DNA of 64,000 nucleotides from contig AP031352.1 of NCBI GenBank assembly GCA_037833965.1, positions 30,568,501 through 30,632,500 of the forward strand. Reading direction: 5' to 3'. Below, one piece after another: positions 1 through 11,432 of the stretch. Positions within the stretch are counted from its first letter, which is position 1. Each line of letters starts with the position of its first letter. The notes under the pieces were generated by a model, which was given only the letters and a program-made list of their open reading frames with translations, had not been told where the DNA came from and did no database searches. This DNA comes from Marchantia polymorpha subsp. ruderalis. Lineage: Eukaryota > Streptophyta > Marchantiopsida > Marchantiales > Marchantiaceae. The translations under genes were made by a program, and so were the position numbers.

Positions 1-1985
1 GTGACCGGGAGATGCCTTGAACCTTGTCGAACTTCTGCGAAGTTAGAACACGTGTACGTGTAAAAGGCGGTGACTATAAAAGGAACCTCACCCTGTCCTA
101 AGCGGACGAGCTTGCTTAGTGGGAGCTCCCGTCGGGATGAGCGCGGGAGCAGGGCTACTTCTGGAGGTCTAAGTCACGGACAGGCGATGATAGCGATGCA
201 CGTGTCAGAGAAGGCCTGCAGTTGCAGTTGCAGCGGAGCCCTCGGTCCGGGCAGAAAAGGTGACCCGGTTCACGCGGCGCCAATGATGCCTGCGTGATTG
301 GGAGTGGGTTGGGACGGACGTGGTTACCACGAGGCGGTCGTGGTCGACTGTGCCATGCCAGTCAGTCAGGAAGTCAGTCAGTCAGTCAGTCAGTCAGTCA
401 GTCGTCCATGAAAAGCCGCGGGCGAAGTCGACGGGCATGTCTTTTCTGTGGAGCCGAGCGATGACTGGCAGGCACCACGGGCGCTGCTGTCGGGGCCAGA
501 CGAGGCTCGAGTGTCGGTTCGTGTTTGCACCTGTGCGGCGCTGTTGAGCTGAATCGATCGAGCAGGGCGAGCTCGTCGTGCTTGTGACTGACTGACTCGA
601 TAGTCACTCTTTTCATGAACGGGGTGGACACGGAACCTCTTCTCGATTTCGTACAGCGTTCTCTTGGGCTCTGTTGCGCGAGTCGTGGAAATTCATCCAG
701 TCTTGGCATGAATCGATCCTCCTTTCACACGAGGAAATTTTAGATCTGGGGAGAGAGAAGAAGAGAATTCGGGATTTGCCTCGGTCTGAAACCGGGACGA
801 GGAGCTCGGAGGTCCAGACAGATCAGATGGAGGTGCAGAGCAGATGCCAGCAGCAGTTGCGTGGACGATCTGACCAATTTTGGGTAAGTATGCGCAAATT
901 GTGTCCCACGTACCCTCGGGCCCTCGGGCACAGCAAAACCCCCACGAACATGCACTGATTGTGACCGGAATTGCTGGACACTGTTGAAGTACATGCACGA
1001 CGGAGGGTGTTCGGGCACCGAAGGCCGCTGGGAAACGAAAGCTTCCAGCACCATCCGTTCGGAGCTTTTTATCCTCGCTCCACCTTCCCCTCGAAGCTGA
1101 CCTGTCCGAGGCGTTTTGCGATCGTCAACCACAGGAACCCGACGAGACGAAGATTTCGATCAATTCGGACGTAAACCGCCATGCCACCTGTACGGGTCGC
1201 TGCTTTTGGAGAATTCGAGGAAAGCCCGAAAGAAAAGCGAGCTAAACATCGGCGAGGTGCTTAGGCTCCTGAGTCTTAGGGACTAGTAGATCGGCGGAGG
1301 CACACTTATCAGAGGTACACGTGAAGCAAGGATAGATCGTTGGCGGAAGAGAAGGCAAGGCAGGGCAGGGAAAGGCAAGGTAAGTAGCCCGAAGACGAGC
1401 CATGTCACGACGGCGATTGCAGTGGGGCCCGATCGGGAGCTCTGTTTATGCCATTCGGTGAGACTTGAGAAGCTACTGACTGACGGACCGTAGACGTAGA
1501 CATGGCACACGAGATGAATCATCTCATACTTCGAGCCTAGGGGAGGTGGGCGGGAGGCAGGAGAGAGGGAAGGCGGGAGGCAGGGAGGAAAGACCCGAGC
1601 CTTCGCTCGTCCAGACCCGGAGGGGCAGGGCTCAGCTTGCTTGGTCGTAGCGCAGGCGAGGTACATATATGAGGCGCGGATGGAGAATCACTGTACGAAG
1701 GTCCAGTAGCTCATTCGGTGGCTGCCAGAGAGACGCTCACCGTCTGCTAGTTTTTCGTTAGATTTCTGTCCGGGACAAATCCGCAACGGTCCGGATCTCT
1801 GCTCTTTTCGTCAGACTCCTGCGCTGCCGAGGAGGTAGCTTCTGAGCGCAGGCGACGACTTTTGGATCAGGCGACTTTGTCGGGTCTAGATTTCAGAAGG
1901 AGCGCGGAATCGTTTGTGGTGCTCGTTGCAGGATTCGATTTGAGCTCAAATCCCAGCGCGCGACGCCACAGGGAATTTAGAAATC
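1..1985. other. Upstream flank, no gene recognised
   Basis: I see no convincing coding region here; the open frames are short, overlap on both strands and lack recognisable motifs. The stretch is moderately GC-rich and holds a tetranucleotide microsatellite. Its last 300 bases are probably promoter and 5' leader of the gene starting at 1986: a TATA-like acatatatga lies at 1663-1672, which would give a leader of roughly 280 nt. The promoter assignment is inference. Confidence 0.5.
358..403. repeat. (GTCA)n microsatellite
   Basis: A run of GTCA/CAGT tetranucleotides, about eleven units, interrupted once by 'ggaa' near 369. It is a simple sequence repeat with no evident function. Confidence 0.9.
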
Positions 1986-2429
1986 ATGAAAATAGCTCTA
2001 CTGCTCGGGGTCCTGGCTACTCTAGTTTGCGAGCATGGAGCTCTCGCGCAGACTGGTACTCTCATAGAGGCAGGGATGGATGAAAAGTTCACGGTGGAGT
2101 GTTACGCTTTTGACAACGGTTCCACGGTGCAGAAGAATTATGGGCTGTGGGCGATGCAGCTGCATCAGCTGCAGTCTCTCCAATTGGCGGCTGTGGATGC
2201 GAACACCTCGAATATCGACTGTCATTTCGTTTGGCAAGTCGGGGACTCCACCATGCATCAGTATTTCGCAGTCTATCTCATGTCCGGCCTGGTGTTTCCT
2301 TGCGGGGATCTTTGCCGCTGGACAGTTTACGCAGATGGATTTTACCTCTTCAATCCAGCTATCAACGCCGATACTCTTCAATATCAATGGCTAACGGGAA
2401 ACGACAATTGGATCCGTCCAGTTAGCTGA
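1986..2429 (+). CDS. S-protein homolog (SPH / self-incompatibility S1-like) small secreted protein
   Basis: A 147-residue protein with an ATG start and no intron needed. Residues 1-21 form a clear signal peptide (basic K2, hydrophobic core, ALA before Q22), so it should enter the secretory pathway. The mature part of about 126 residues resembles the plant self-incompatibility S1 family: four cysteines (C39, C79, C106, C110), the pattern C-H-F-V-W near 79-83, F-A-V-Y near 94-97, and C-R-W-T-V-Y-A-D-G-F-Y near 110-120. Two N-glycosylation sequons lie at N44 and N73. Family members are small, secreted, usually intronless, and in poppy act as pistil ligands; the role of non-flowering homologs is unknown. 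A canonical AATAAA lies 330 bp downstream. The family call rests on motif memory, not a search. It is the only host gene I support in the window. Confidence 0.7.
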   Translation: MKIALLLGVLATLVCEHGALAQTGTLIEAGMDEKFTVECYAFDNGSTVQKNYGLWAMQLHQLQSLQLAAVDANTSNIDCHFVWQVGDSTMHQYFAVYLMSGLVFPCGDLCRWTVYADGFYLFNPAINADTLQYQWLTGNDNWIRPVS

Positions 2430-2758
2430 TTATTCAATTCAAGGTACAGAATCGATTGGCATCCGGATTTTTTTAATCGATGTCTTGTTCCGCTCACTGA
2501 TTCTGCTGTGCGCAATAATTCAAGTCCAGTTGTTTTGTAACCTCAAGGTGGGAAATGAACACCTGAATCAGGTAGGTGACGATATGGTTGCGCGTTATAT
2601 TATCACATCTTTTATCGCATTTTGCTCGATAGACCGACTCCGTCTGTAATTTCGACATTTCTGTTGCATCTCATTCTTTGGAATTTTTGTCTATCGAGCG
2701 ACTTCTAGTCGTCCTCACAGTTATCGGTCTTTCTTTCAGACGAGTCCACTTGTATGAG

Positions 2759-2764
2759 AATAAA
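2759..2764 (+). terminator. Putative polyadenylation signal AATAAA
   Basis: An AATAAA hexamer 330 bp after the stop codon of the SPH gene, on the same strand. It would give a 3' UTR of about 350 nt. Plant poly(A) signals are degenerate, so this is only a candidate. Confidence 0.35.
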
Positions 2765-4260
2765 CGGACCAATGCGTCAAGCACAAGTGGAGATTAAGAT
2801 TGCTTCATCTCGCGGAACAGTATTCTGCAATCATGCTGAGGTGGTTCGACGAAGGTGTCCAGGACTTCACAATTTTTCAGATCGAAAATTTTGCACCCGT
2901 GTATATATATTTTGTTAGATTCCTCACCAGGAATACTCTAGTTGCAATCAATTTGAGATCTATCCGGGTTCTCCCGATGCTTTTCAAATTCATAATTCTA
3001 TTAGGGTCTGCACATTTTGTCGATCTTATCACGACTCACTCCTTACGGAATCATGTGGGCCAAAGCAATGTACACTGCATTTTATACATCTATAGCCGAT
3101 GGCTTGTAGTCGTTTGCTCAAAGTACGATCTCATTATCAATTTCGAATTCCTGATTTCAAATGTTCGATTCGTATAGAATAAATCCCAATGTCGGGGTAT
3201 CCATCTCTTCGGATCAGTTTTTGTTTTAGCACAAGTAGCAGATTGAATTTACAATCTAGAGATGACGAATTCCAGGTGTCTTATGACTGTGATTGATTTG
3301 CAAGACGTAAAGCTTTTGTCACGTACATTGCTTGGCCGCTGTTCAATGTTTGGCTGATATTTTCATTCGCCGTATGAATGAAGAATGAAGCCCGGCATGA
3401 TCTCATCACGTGAGCTTTGTCGGCCGTTTTTTATTGGGGCCTCGAGTCGTTTCGACTTTGTTCCCTTAAGAGACCAAGAACAAATTTCCAAACAGGAGAG
3501 GCGAACACATGATCTCAGTGAGGTTTTGTAAGAGTCACAGAAGATCCGGCGAATCCAGTGCCATCAACTTACCCACTCCGGTGAACAGTCTCGTAGCCAC
3601 GACCGGCTGAAGTCAAAACGAAGAAAGAATTTTGAGTCTGAACATAATATTGTTATGCTTCGAGTGCAAAAGAACCTCATCTCCACTGGTTCTGTTGTCG
3701 GACAGGAAAGTCGTTTTCTGTCATGCGGCCAGTCAATCACCAGCACCTGTTTTTATTCGTTCTCGAGATCAGGGACAAACAAAAGAATGGACTGTTTCAC
3801 GTCACCAAATTTTCTTCACCTTCTTCAGTGGTTCACGTGTGCGCGGAGGCTGTTGTAGTATGATAGACTTTAGAACAATCGTCGACTCGGTGGTTCGAAA
3901 CCCGCACGCGAGTCGCGAATAATCCGACTCCGGGTCTGATTCTTTCTCATGCATGCATGATTGCAGCTGGAAATTTGTGAGGAATGCCAAGGTTGGAGAA
4001 AAGGGTTTTAACTGAACATTTTTGGATTCTTCTTCAGTAGATGTCAGTGTCACTGACATTCCAGACTTTTCACTGCACAGACTTTCTGATTCCTACCAAG
4101 TAATGGCCCAGGATATCAAATAATGAATAAGAGTCAGATTTTCTGTATATCCAAACCTGCGTGCTTTTTCGCCCGAAGCGGCCATGATAGGTCTAGGTTT
4201 CACAGACACGGCTGGAGAGACCAGTTAGTAGTTTGAGAAGATACGTCCTCAAAATGTTAG

Positions 4261-4626
4261 TCACCGTGGCAATGACGAATTTACAAACCCAGGGATATTT
4301 TTCACTTCACAACCTTGTCCGTACTCCCCTGAATATTCAGCCACTGCCCCATCTTTGGGGGCTACTGCGATGTTGCAGCTGCACGAATAGGTCGGTGCTC
4401 CGCCCTCTGTACGTACATTGTACCAGGAGTCGGCGAGCAGAGGCGTTTCAAATGTCAGCGAAAGAGGTCTAAGGGTGTGTCCAGGGAAACCGAGTGCATC
4501 AGATTTGGGAGTGATCACTGAACTGTACAGAGGATTCGCCTCTTCGGCCATTCTTTTCTCAGTGACACAGAGCATGACCAAGTCTTCATTACTACGAACT
4601 CCATTGGAGTTGGTGGAAAAGAACAT
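4261..4626 (-). pseudogene. Unassigned coding-like fragment (possible exon or gene remnant)
   Basis: On the minus strand an open frame of about 120 codons from an ATG (complement of 4624-4626) has gene-like composition in an otherwise AT-rich region. The stretch around W-Y-N-V-R-T and a C-S-C pair looks protein-like. Upstream in this orientation a 'ctgtag' could be a splice acceptor, and a 'gtttgt' near the end could be a donor. I do not recognise a family and nothing adjacent supports a full gene. It may be chance. Confidence 0.15.
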
Positions 4627-7323
4627 TGAGTGTCCTACAGAAGTGGACTGCAAACCTGTGCTCCTTGATACTGCCCTCGTATCTCACGGAGGACAAAGTT
4701 TGGAAAATCTTTGCAGAAGATTGGGTCTTTCAAAGAACATGCACTTGTTCCACTCCATAGGAATATGCTGTCCCTGTTGGTGTATTTTCTCCTAAGCCCT
4801 TCATCTAAGGACTGAATTTGAATAGTTTCACGTCCTTCTTTTGTCTGGCCAATTTGTTAACAGCTTGATGGAGTCTTCTTATTGTACATTTCCGGAATTG
4901 TTTTTCAGTTTGTGGTCGTTCTTCAACAAGGGCTGATCTAACTTTGATCAAGTAGCGAATGCATGGGGTTTGGAGAGTCTGCTCTGTGCTAGATCAAGGA
5001 ATGAAGAGGAGAATCTGCATAAATTCAGTAATCTATGCAATTAAAAACCTCATTTTTGCCATTGTCCGGCGTGAAAAGGCTTCTATCCCAAGCTCATGAT
5101 GTACATCGAGCAAAATTTCAAGAGACTTATATCTTGGGAAGAATCAAAATTAATTGAAAGGACCTCGGGAAGAGAAAGAGGTGTAGTAGTGATCAAGTGT
5201 TTGTCAGTGGAGTACAGTATGTCGAGAACAAATGCTACGTATGTGTAAAATGCTAACAACTTGACAGAGAGAGATCCATGATTCCAGCATATATACCATC
5301 AGGTGGAGCATTGGTCCTTGCTGGCACAATTTCACATTTCTGTCTAGTAAGAATACATGCACCTGGGCTACGATTCCAAATTACAAGCGGAAGCATGCAT
5401 TCCATTCTTGCATAAAGCTCAGTCTTGACATCACTTCATCAGCTCCAACAGCTGCAAATTTCAATAGATCGTTCATATCGGAAATTTATCTAGAACATGA
5501 TTAACGCAGACCAAGACTGTTGCGGGAGCAACACGTAGTAACCTTCAGGAATTGAAGACGAAAGATTTATAGTTAAAGATTCGTCGAGTACGGAGCTCTG
5601 TTATCATCAATATCTGTTGTGTTAGTGCAAGATGTTGGAGAAAGAGTGCAGGCAAACTTTTTCTCAGGACTGAAAATCTAGAAGTCTAAGGTGAGGTTGG
5701 GAAGAATCTGCCGGCGAATGTGGGGACTTGGGGTTGGCATGTGATGTATCAAATTGAAGTATAGCCCTGAACTGACGTAATGAATGAACGGATCATAGAT
5801 AGCTGCTCAGATTGCAAGATATTTGCAGATGTTTTAGAATGCGCAAAGGCCAATGGAGAATGGAATGACTGAAATCTGAAGTCCACAGGATTCCAAAAGT
5901 GCCCGTGGACCAGATCTGGAAGGAACAAAGTACGAGGTTAGACTGTCGATACTGTGGAAAGATGATTCCGCCAGCACTAGCTGCCTTTGCAAGCCACCCA
6001 GCCTACAAAACCGTGGTCAGACATAACTGCACATGAGACACATGGATGGATGAACTGTTCGAATGCTGGCAACTGAGCGCACATAAGCGCTTAAATTTCA
6101 AATTTGAGGTTGACAATTCATGTGGAAATGGCATCGTGCAAGGAATAGTGAAGTAGAAGTACATATCGGGCCTTGGATCGTGCAATATACAGAAAGCAGT
6201 GCCGGAACATAACCATGATTAATGATTTCTTCCAAAAGGATACATGAAGAATTTTTACTTCCAAATTCTACTATACAAAATTTCAATATTTATAAAATAA
6301 TCTGCTTTTCTGGCAAATTGTTGCATGTTGAATAATCATTATCACAAGTTTGTATAGCTATAAATGAAATTCTGGAAGTGATATCGTTCACTTGTATAAT
6401 ATCTTAAATTTATGAAAAAAATGAATGGAATTTTAAAAAGTAATAAAATATTATAAGATTACATTATAGGTCCAGACCAGGACCACACCCGTTTTTGCTA
6501 AAGTCACACCCAACCGTTAATTATCATGCCCATGCTCGCTTTTGCTACTACCCAAACGTACTTCTGCTACAACCCAAGCCCCAGCAACATGGGAGACAGC
6601 GAAGGCCGCAGCTGTCCGCTTCTCGTCCGAGAGACGAGCTCGGGTTAGCAACTGTGCTTGAGGGGAGTCGCGCAATCAGTTGTTTGTATGTAGCGGGTGT
6701 GACCCTAGTCTGCCCCTACCTTATAACAAGGAAGAAAGTGAATGTGAATTATATATCATTTCATTATATCCAAATTATCTATCTGAAGTGATTGAAAAAA
6801 CATGATTGTGTATATAATTATTTTGCACTTTTGTATTTGAAATTAATTCTATTTTTTTGAAATATTTTGATTTAATATATATTTGACATCACCAAACTAC
6901 ATATATAATAAGAAAACTGAAAATATGTGAATGTCAAGAAATCTTTATATTTCGAAAATTTGGATTTGAAATCTACTGGTTTCATTTTTTAACACTTTTG
7001 AAATCAAGTGTTAACATTATTTTAAATATGATCATCTTAACAATTACTATCATTTGTTCGATGTCACAAGCACTTCTCAAAGACCTCATCAAATTTGTCT
7101 TAAATGATATTAAGGGTAGCAATGAATGACGAGAATGATTACCAGTTGAGATACAGAATGGTAAAGTGGATCGTCAGTCTCGCGAGCTTTAAGCATAGCA
7201 TCCTTAGCTGGAGTTTCTTCGGACAGACGCAACTTGGCCCAAAATCTCGACATCTGCTTCGGGTTAGATTAGTCGTCGTCAGCACATTGGTTGCTTTCGA
7301 CGATCAAACTGGATCCACTCTTG

Positions 7324-7362
7324 ATTTGGCACATAGTTCTCCTCATGAACTATGTGCCAAAT
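7324..7362. repeat. Perfect 16-bp inverted repeat with 7-nt loop
   Basis: Left arm 7324-7339 (atttggcacatagttc) and right arm 7347-7362 are exact reverse complements separated by tcctcat. It lies in a locally GC-richer island (about 7180-7700) of unknown origin, perhaps part of an old element. Confidence 0.8.
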
Positions 7363-10300
7363 GTTGATGGTGGTGGTGGACGACATTGTGGTCCCTTCCC
7401 ACCGTGGGACCCGAGGAGGACTTCCGATTGCGTCCACTCTAGATCTATTTGCCATACACAGAAGTACGGGCCGCCTCACTGACTTCGTGCCCAGTGCGTC
7501 TCGTACATAGTTCAGTATATGATCGTCTCTCGCGTGCAGACCCCACCAGTTCGATCGCAGACCTTTGCTCGCACCGACAGGCGGAGGATCGAGAACTCCA
7601 GTCACTAGTATGATGGTCCAGATGAAGTACGTAATGAATGAGTCCATGAAACTACACGGGCCGCGCATGCACACACGGCACGATCACCGATGTGCCGGCA
7701 AACCCACAATATGGTCGTCGCATATGCTTACATGTTTCGTAGCACCTCTGTACGCCGTGGTCCTATTGAAAAAGACCTTGATGCACATCACCAGTGTACT
7801 ACTGGAACGATCTACATCACCTAGTCTCTACTTTTGTCGCCAGAATTTTTACTACGGCCTTCCTGAATTCCTATACGAATCCGGTGCCCACTGAAATTTC
7901 AGAAGTGAAATTGCAGTGGGCATATTCTTGTGGAACTCCAGTGTAACAGATTGTTTCCTTAAGGAAGGTGCCTTTTCCACGATAGTGGTGGAGCCACACG
8001 ACAGTCGTTCAGATTTGGCGCGATGGTCCAATGGATGGAGAGCCAAATGTTTTGAATCGTTACTGAAGAAAAAGTAGAATTAACAGGTTTTCCTCATTAT
8101 TTTTGCCGTTTCCTCGAATCCTTGTATATTGAAGCACTTCTACTTGGAACCGACTTAGTTTTGAATATGTCTCACAAATTTAAGGAAACCAGGCATGCTG
8201 ATCATTGGCGTGTTGAAATGAAGAATCGACGAGATAGGTCGGGAATTCGCAAATTGAACCACAGGGCTGAAATTAGATCTTTGTAGTATGGATCCCGGTT
8301 TGGAGAGGATTTGACAGGATCTCTAATGGTCAAGCTACAGTCGGAGTAACTTACTATGTGAAGCAGAGTGCTTCGCGTAAGGAAGTTACCTAACAAGTGT
8401 TGATCTGATTAGAATATCTGTCAGTATCAGGAATAGGATTCGCCCACAGTGCTTCAACTCTGGGGTTTTTAATTTCACGCAGTTACAATTTGAAACTTCG
8501 TCCAACCTTTATTCTGTGAATCTGACTTTCCTTGTTCCATTCTCTCCATATCAAATCAGATGATAGGCATTTGCTTTCGTTATGAAAACTTGTATCGACC
8601 GGTATAGAAGCGTTTGATATAGACTTCTTATAATCTCTGGACTTAGATAAATTCTCAGATTGGGTCTCTGCGTTCCGATATAACAACTAAAATATTCAAG
8701 CATCATGATGCGGCCTGACAGCGTTTCTGATCGTGACTTTGTATGTAGAGTAGAAAGCAGTCACCAAATCAAGCTATTGGTTCTGATCATTGAGACGGAT
8801 GCTTCTCAGTTTCTCTCTACAAACAGACTCAGTGTTTTCATTTGCTCGCTTTATTGACATCGAAAGAATGAAAGCATGCAACAGGCTCCGAATAGTGACA
8901 TATTTGTTATGCCAATTCATTCAAAATATCTTGTCATTGTTGCACTATTGTGGAGCGACATAATCAGGAGAAGGTCGTTAGTGCACAAGTAAAAAACTAA
9001 CTTGTAATCCGATCACTCGAAGTACTTGGGGAAGTTCGTTGTTAACCCCTAGTACGTTCGTTGTAAAGTAGTAGAGTGTCACTTGTTTTCATTAACTGAA
9101 AGCTTCTTAAACAAACATACACGATCATTTACAAAACTGTTACTCAATTGACTAAATAATGAAAATTAGTTGATATAAATTTATAGTTAACAATAATTAT
9201 AACCATTTCAATTATATTTTTTTATTGTGAAATGTAACCACACATATATTATGGTGTGAATATAGATATATATTTTTTAAATTGTAAAGATTCAAACGTG
9301 ATTCAGATCGTGACATGAAATGTTGGAAAATTCTAATTCATATATATAGCACTTTCATGTGATAGAGTTTAAGAGATTATATGCAGAATCATATTCAAGG
9401 AAAACATGTTTTACTTAAAATTCTAATGGTGTTAAAAATAGCTTTTGGCTTAGCTTCAATCTTTCGTATAAAAAATTCAACAAGGTAGAGTATATTTTTG
9501 TTGATTACATGATTATTGTATTTAATTTAATAATCAGATAGTTGATATGGATCAATGAAAAAAATTTGAAAAAAGAATCCGAAGTCAAATGATGATACAG
9601 AAACGTTGTGTTTGAAAACACACATAATATCAAAGTTTGACAATTTTTTTTAAACATTATAGACATAAATCACTTTCAAAAATCTACTTGGATATTTAAT
9701 CACACTACCTTTCAAAAATTTTATCACCTCTTGTATATGATGACTATTAATACACATCATTCATCTCTCAAATTCATCTCTCAAATAGAAAGCCAACACT
9801 TTGAATATCATAATGCTTTCCTTCATCATACTTCGTCATCAACTTATATTTCTATCTTCAAGTATAAATATAAACTCAACAATATAATTTTTGATATTTA
9901 GATCTTGCCCGTTGTAAAATCTATGCAATCAATTCATTTGATTTCATACAATTTAGCTTTAAAAATTATTAGTATGTTATCTACTTCGGAGTCATTTAAG
10001 AATCCATTTCATGTATGTTTAATGAACATTTTCTTCATTTGACGTTAGTTTACTAAATTTGCTCATAGTGAGAGACATGGTAAAAAATGACGCTGAATTT
10101 TTGGAAAAATTGACATTCCTTATTTCTTCATTATTTATTCTTAAAAATCCGATTTTTTTTTTCAAAAATAGTTGGATTTCTAAATTATTTGTTAGACAAA
10201 TGAAAAATTGAATGGAGATGCTTAAGAGATATCTATATCTTTGATGTTTTCTATATAAACCTTAAAATATCATTGTAAAATAATTGTCTTGAATAAAAAT

Positions 10301-11432
10301 ACTTCACATGCTCCAGAAATGTTTGGATCTTCATTATCAAATTTTTTTGTATCAAGATCTTTCATGATAAAGTCAAAATTCAAAAAAATCTTGAGGTTAT
10401 CAACATAAGATATGTCATAAATTACAAAAATCATGTCATAAAGATAGAATGTTGATACGATGAAATAATGAATGTTAGGGTTAACTCTTGCCAAGAGCGT
10501 TGTCAATTGTCTTGGCAGTGGATTCACATTAGGGTTTCTTTGGGTGCTGTGTTGACAACTTAGGGTTGCGAGACCTAGCTCGACACCTCAAACATTACAC
10601 CAGTATTTAACTCTGTGTTCTCATGGAGTAAACCACAATAATGCGTGGAATTTTGATTGCTTGTGATGTACTAATAAGAATTAATTTTAAATTAATTGAC
10701 TATCAGACTGGATGTTCCATCTCCCCGTGCTTGACGAAATCAACACCGCTGTAGCTGTAGCCATATAAGTACCACCTATACCAAGTTGCTAGTAGTCTCA
10801 CGTCTCTGTACGGAGCATTTGATTTTCCACAACAGGCTTGAATGTGTCGGATTAGTGAAAAAATACAGCAATTCAAGAGGATTTGAGGTATACTCAGACA
10901 TGCTTATAGTAATAAGTCAACTGATTTACCTCAATAAATTTGATTTAGGCGCATATGGTTAGGTTAGGCAAGGGCCAAATGAATGAGAGAAAAGACTGGA
11001 AGGTTTTATTTTTCATCGTACAAAATAGTTTCGATTGAAAAATACCCATCTATATTCATGCAAGACATGAACCTGCAGATTGTTTGTTGTTGAGAAATCG
11101 AAGTCCTCGTTGACTACAATACAAAAGAAAATCTATGTTCTCATCTAGAGATGATCTGATATTCTTTCATCCAAAGATCCCACAAGATGCCTGAATCATT
11201 TAAAGCTCATGTCACAAGTCAGTGAGTTTACACGATCTATCGTTAGAGTAAATACTGCATGAGAAAATTGTAAATCCTAGGATTTAGCGAGACCATCAGC
11301 CGATTGACTGTAGGAAATTTCATCTGCTACTTTGAGCTGTGAGCTATAAAAGTTCACATGCGTTCTTCTCATGCCACGTGTCCTGCCCGCGCCGCGTCAA
11401 CTGCTTGCGTGACCTACCCAAACATGCTTCCC

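Larger units (their letters stand above)
2430..11432. other. AT-rich intergenic region
   Basis: Nine kilobases with no supported gene. Base composition becomes strongly AT-rich from about 6240 to 7100 and 9100 to 10530. Open frames are short and without motifs. I noted a coding-like remnant (4261-4626, minus) and a hairpin at 7324-7362. No tRNA, rRNA or intact transposon end was recognised by eye. Much of it may be old, decayed transposon sequence (inference). Confidence 0.5.

Noticed and set aside
359-403. CRISPR-like or regulatory repeat at the GTCA run
   Set aside because: Simple tetranucleotide repeat with no spacers; eukaryotic context.
2800-3177. 125-codon hydrophobic frame
   Set aside because: No ATG start, AT-rich composition giving Ile/Phe/Leu by chance, and no motif.
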